Positions 6,424 to 8,196 of a stretch of 8,196 nucleotides of DNA are shown here, one piece after another (position 1 is the stretch's first letter; each line of letters begins with the position of its first letter). A program made the translations under genes and the position numbers. The stretch is from Bacillota bacterium (lineage in GTDB: Bacteria; Bacillota; Clostridia; Lachnospirales; Anaerotignaceae): contig JAFYQL010000207.1 in NCBI GenBank assembly GCA_017547125.1, forward strand, positions 1 through 8,196, given 5' to 3'. The notes below the pieces were generated by a model, which did no database searches, was not told the origin of the DNA, and was given only the letters and a program-made list of their open reading frames with translations.

Positions 6424-7334
6424 TGAAAAAAGTACTTTACTTTGACTGCTTTGCAGGTATAAGCGGAGATATGACACTTGCGGCACTTTTAGATACAGGT
6501 GTTGATAAAGATGCATTTCTTTACGAAATGTCAAAACTTAATGTGGACGGTTATGAAATAAAAATTGGCAGAGCCGACAAAAACGGTATTGGTGCGGCTG
6601 ATGTAGATGTTGTTCTTTATAATGGTGAACACGATGACCACCATCATCACGATCATGACCATCATCGCCATGATCACGACCATCATCACCACGATCATGA
6701 CCATCATCACGATCACGAACACCACCACGATCACGAACATCACCACCACGATCACGAACATCACCATCACGATCACGAGCATCATCACAGCCACGAACAT
6801 CATCACGCACACGTTCACAGAAACTTCTATGATGTGTCAAGAATTATTGATGAAAGCGGCATAACAGACAGTGCAAAAGACCTTGCAAAGAGAATTTTCT
6901 TGAGAGTAGCCCTTGCTGAAGCAAAGGTTCACGGAAAATCACTTGAAGAGGTTCATTTCCACGAAGTTGGCGCACTCGATTCAATTGTTGATATCATCGG
7001 CACAGCAGTGCTTATCGATATGATTCAGCCTGACGAAATTTATTCATCTGTTGTGAGAGATGGACACGGTTTTATTATGTGCCAGCACGGACAGATTCCT
7101 GTTCCGGTTCCTGCAACAATGGAAATTTTTGCTGCTGCAAATGTTAAACTTCAGCAGTGCGATATTGAAAACGAAATGGTTACACCAACAGGTGCGGCTA
7201 TTATTGCTGAACTTGCTGTAAGCTACGGCGTATGTCCTGAAATGAGAATTGTAAAGACAGGCTATGGCGCAGGCAAGAGAAACTTCAAGATTCCTAATGT
7301 TCTTCGTGTACTTGTGGGTGAAGTAGATGACTGA
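6423..7334 (+). CDS. larC1: LarC1, N-terminal part of the nickel insertase, with a very long His tract
   Basis: 303 residues forming the N-terminal part of LarC, the CTP-dependent enzyme that inserts nickel into the NPN cofactor. Family motifs are YFDCFAGISGDMTLAALLD (6-24), VHFHEVGALDSIVDIIG (177-193), HGQIPVPVPAT (222-232), ENEMVTPTGAAIIAEL (249-264) and KTGYGAG (278-284). It ends at PNVLRVLVGEVDD, just where single-chain LarC proteins enter the linker to the C-terminal domain. Between residues 70 and 132 lies a tract with 42 His out of 63 positions, the rest nearly all Asp and Glu. This is a probable nickel-binding or storage loop; His-rich insertions occur in other LarC proteins, but this one looks unusually long. 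The ribosome site is an irregular GGGGG (6411-6415) inside larB. The gene overlaps larC2 by 8 nt in another frame. Confidence 0.95.
   Translation: MKKVLYFDCFAGISGDMTLAALLDTGVDKDAFLYEMSKLNVDGYEIKIGRADKNGIGAADVDVVLYNGEHDDHHHHDHDHHRHDHDHHHHDHDHHHDHEHHHDHEHHHHDHEHHHHDHEHHHSHEHHHAHVHRNFYDVSRIIDESGITDSAKDLAKRIFLRVALAEAKVHGKSLEEVHFHEVGALDSIVDIIGTAVLIDMIQPDEIYSSVVRDGHGFIMCQHGQIPVPVPATMEIFAAANVKLQQCDIENEMVTPTGAAIIAELAVSYGVCPEMRIVKTGYGAGKRNFKIPNVLRVLVGEVDD
6630..6818 (+). repeat. Tandem 18-21 bp repeats encoding the His-rich tract of LarC1
   Basis: About eight in-frame units of 6-7 codons, of the form Asp-His-(Asp/Glu)-His-His-His(-His), begin at 6651, 6672, 6693, 6711, 6729, 6750, 6771 and 6792. The last two are degenerate, with Ser, Ala and Val substitutions. 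The later units share a near-identical GATCACGAACATCACCAC core, while the earlier ones use GAC in place of GAA. The pattern implies expansion by duplication, and the number of units may differ between strains. Confidence 0.85.
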
Positions 7335-7767
7335 TAAATATACAGACACAATAAATGTTCTTGAAACAAATATTGACGACTGCAGCGGGGAAGTGCTTGG
7401 CTATGTTATGGACAAGCTTTTTGCGGGCGGTGCAAAAGACGTTTTTTACACATCAATTTTTATGAAGAAAAACAGACCGGCGTACAAACTTACAGTTTTA
7501 TGCTTTGATGAAGATGTTGAAAAAATGGAAGACATTATTTTTTCTGAAACAACTTCCATTGGTATCCGCAAAAGAAAAGAAGAAAGAGTGTGCCTTAAAA
7601 GAAACTTTGAAACTGTGGACACAAAATACGGAAAAATTGATGTAAAAACTGTTTTCGTAAACGACGAAAAGAGAATTTATCCTGAATTTGAAAGCGTAAA
7701 AAAGGCTGCAGAAAAAAATAATGTGCCTTTTATTATGGTTTTTGATGAAGCAAAACACAAAAGCTGA
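7327..7767 (+). CDS. larC2: LarC2, C-terminal part of the nickel insertase
   Basis: 146 residues equal to the C-terminal domain of LarC: NVLETNIDDCSGEVLGYVMD (10-29), YTSIFMKKNRPAYKLTVLC (41-59) and SETTSIGIRKRKEER (73-87). These match the family blocks NIDDMSGE, PxxMKKxRPg and ETTxIGvR; the usual Met of the first block is Cys here. The ATG at 7327 lies 5 nt after GGTGA (7317-7321), and the ORF overlaps the end of larC1 as ATGACTGA, in the +1 frame. A TAG immediately precedes the ATG in this frame, so it cannot extend upstream. Termination at the larC1 TGA followed by reinitiation at the overlapping ATG is the simplest mode. A frameshifted LarC1-LarC2 fusion, as known for L. plantarum larC, is possible, but I see no obvious slippery sequence. 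Both halves look complete, so this is not a decayed gene. Confidence 0.92.
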   Translation: MTDKYTDTINVLETNIDDCSGEVLGYVMDKLFAGGAKDVFYTSIFMKKNRPAYKLTVLCFDEDVEKMEDIIFSETTSIGIRKRKEERVCLKRNFETVDTKYGKIDVKTVFVNDEKRIYPEFESVKKAAEKNNVPFIMVFDEAKHKS

Positions 7768-7783
7768 TTTGATGAAATGTTAA

Positions 7784-7803
7784 ATTGTTACATAATTGTT
7801 AAC
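7784..7803 (+). promoter_or_regulatory. Direct-repeat element, copy 1 (ATTGTTA-N4-ATTGTTA)
   Basis: Two identical 7-bp half-sites, ATTGTTA, are separated by CATA, giving an 11-bp period. A third, TGTTAA, lies just upstream at 7778-7783. The layout (7-bp direct repeats with a 4-bp AT-rich spacer) is that of binding sites for OmpR/PhoB-family response regulators. It matches the second element at 7870-7889 in 17 of 20 positions. The identity of any binder is unknown. Confidence 0.4.
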
Positions 7804-7811
7804 TGAAAAGC

Positions 7812-7841
7812 GCTGAAAAACCTTTAAAATAGCCGTTTTTT
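7812..7841 (+). terminator. Weak terminator candidate after larC2
   Basis: AAAAAC (7816-7821) can pair with GTTTTT (7835-7840) around a 13-nt loop, ending in a run of six T. GCT (7812-7814) could alternatively pair with AGC (7831-7833). Both stems are weak, but this is the only T-run with any stem between larC2 and the next promoter. Confidence 0.25.
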
Positions 7842-7848
7842 AAGTTGA

Positions 7849-7872
7849 AATTACCTTGAAACAGGGGTAATT
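7849..7872. repeat. Inverted repeat AATTACC / GGTAATT
   Basis: A perfect 7-bp inverted repeat (7849-7855 with 7866-7872) with a 10-nt centre, just upstream of and slightly overlapping the second direct-repeat element. No T-run follows, so it is more likely an operator or a chance hairpin than a terminator. Confidence 0.35.
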
Positions 7873-7889
7873 GTTATGTAATTGTTAAA
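7870..7889 (+). promoter_or_regulatory. Direct-repeat element, copy 2 (ATTGTTA-N4-ATTGTTA)
   Basis: This is the same architecture as at 7784-7803, with spacer TGTA in place of CATA. It ends 6 nt before the -35 box of the downstream promoter. That is a position where a regulator could contact RNA polymerase or block its access. Confidence 0.45.
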
Positions 7890-7895
7890 TTTCGG

Positions 7896-7924
7896 TTGAC
7901 ATAATGACATAACTTGTTTATAAT
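7896..7924 (+). promoter_or_regulatory. Perfect-consensus sigma-A promoter for the SH3-domain gene
   Basis: TTGACA (7896-7901) and TATAAT (7919-7924) match the consensus at all 12 positions with an exact 17-nt spacer. The -35 box and spacer also contain a perfect tandem duplication of TGACATAA (7897-7904 and 7905-7912). The predicted start near 7931 leaves a leader of about 36 nt. It is likely a very strong promoter unless repressed. Confidence 0.85.
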
Positions 7925-7966
7925 TAGACTGTAATCACTATGTAATATTATGTTTTCGGAGGCTTT

Positions 7967-8196
7967 ATGAAAATTAAACATATAGTTACAACTGCATTAG
8001 TGGCTGGCTTTTCATTAGGCTTTTCTGTTTCAGCATTTGCTGCTCTTTACGGCGCAGTAAACGATACAGACGTTAACATCAGAGCTGGCGCAAGCATAGA
8101 TTCTGAAAAAGTTGATATGATTGATGAAGGTGCTCATGTTGAAATTCTTGCAAAAGAAGGCGACTGGTTCCAGATTGAATATGACAACAAATATAA
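7967..8196 (+). CDS. Secreted bacterial SH3-domain protein, N-terminal part only
   Basis: 76 codons are visible before the window ends. The start ATG follows GGAGG (7958-7962) by 4 nt. The N-terminus is a signal peptide: MKIKH, a hydrophobic stretch (about 6-20), then SVSAFA with likely cleavage after A25 or A26. Directly after it begins a bacterial SH3 (SH3b/SH3_3) repeat: DVNIRAGASIDSEKVDMIDEG (residues 35-55, the family's lNvRsGpst...ig.l..G pattern) and VEILAKEGDWFQIEY (58-72). SH3b domains bind cell-wall peptides and commonly sit in front of NlpC/P60, amidase or other wall-active domains in Firmicutes. What follows here is outside the window, so the enzymatic activity, if any, is unknown. 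It is transcribed from the perfect-consensus promoter just upstream, independently of the lar operon. Confidence 0.88.
   Translation, partial: MKIKHIVTTALVAGFSLGFSVSAFAALYGAVNDTDVNIRAGASIDSEKVDMIDEGAHVEILAKEGDWFQIEYDNKY

Noticed and set aside
6640..6810. Regular short repeats that could be mistaken for a CRISPR array or VNTR outside genes
   Set aside because: The units are in frame, 18-21 bp long with no unique spacers, and encode the His tract of LarC1.
6531..6840. Two long minus-strand ORFs with repetitive Val/Met- or Asp/Arg-rich protein opposite larC1
   Set aside because: They are the antisense reading of the His-codon repeat tract (ATG/GTG-rich complement), have no ribosome site and no domain. 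The plus-strand LarC1 reading is clearly the real gene.
7327..7767. larC2 as a frameshifted pseudogene remnant
   Set aside because: It has its own start codon, a ribosome-site-like motif and complete motifs, and the split falls in a domain linker as in the known split larC of L. plantarum.
7801..7815. AGCGCT palindrome downstream of larC2
   Set aside because: It is a 6-bp palindrome with no surrounding symmetry, expected by chance.

Overview
The window looks like chromosomal DNA from an anaerobic, spore-forming Firmicute (Clostridia, probably a gut-type lineage). The reasons are AT-rich intergenic DNA, strong AAGGAGG-type ribosome binding sites, A/T-ending codons, a YunB-type sporulation gene, a clostridial-style class A penicillin-binding protein, and a NifX-like cluster-binding protein with a His/Cys tail. 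I see no rRNA, tRNA, CRISPR array, insertion sequence or phage gene.

Left part (1-4062), all on the minus strand. In the direction of transcription it holds a large bifunctional class A penicillin-binding protein (4062-1273), closed by a clear intrinsic terminator. Next comes a NifB/NifX-family metal-cluster protein (1150-761) with its own near-consensus promoter and a terminator-like hairpin. Then there is a small flavodoxin-fold NAD(P)H oxidoreductase of the AzoR/Flavodoxin_2 type (664-107). The start of a zinc-ribbon protein (95-1) runs off the left edge and follows the oxidoreductase by 11 nt.

Middle (4063-4884). The penicillin-binding protein diverges from yunB, a sporulation gene whose upstream DNA holds a possible sigma-E-like promoter. 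A good sigma-A-type promoter, with its -35 box overlapping the yunB stop codon, appears to start the next operon.

Right part (4885-7767), plus strand: larE-larB-larC1-larC2, tightly packed (gaps of 12 nt, -1 nt and -8 nt). By family knowledge this set makes the nickel-pincer nucleotide (NPN) cofactor of lactate racemase and related enzymes. LarB carboxylates and hydrolyses nicotinic acid adenine dinucleotide, LarE replaces the two carboxylate oxygens with sulfur, and LarC inserts nickel using CTP. Three points stand out. LarC is split into two overlapping ORFs. LarC1 carries a very long His/Asp/Glu tract (42 His in 63 residues). LarE has the three-cysteine signature associated with an iron-sulfur-cluster variant rather than the single sacrificial cysteine. 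No larA lies in the window.

Right edge (7768-8196). A 199-nt intergenic region carries paired direct repeats, an inverted repeat and a perfect TTGACA-17-TATAAT promoter. It drives a secreted SH3-domain protein that is cut off by the window end.

I find no wholly undescribed system. The most interesting item is the lar operon, because of its split larC, its His tract and the cysteine pattern of LarE. All family assignments come from reading motifs, not from database searches.
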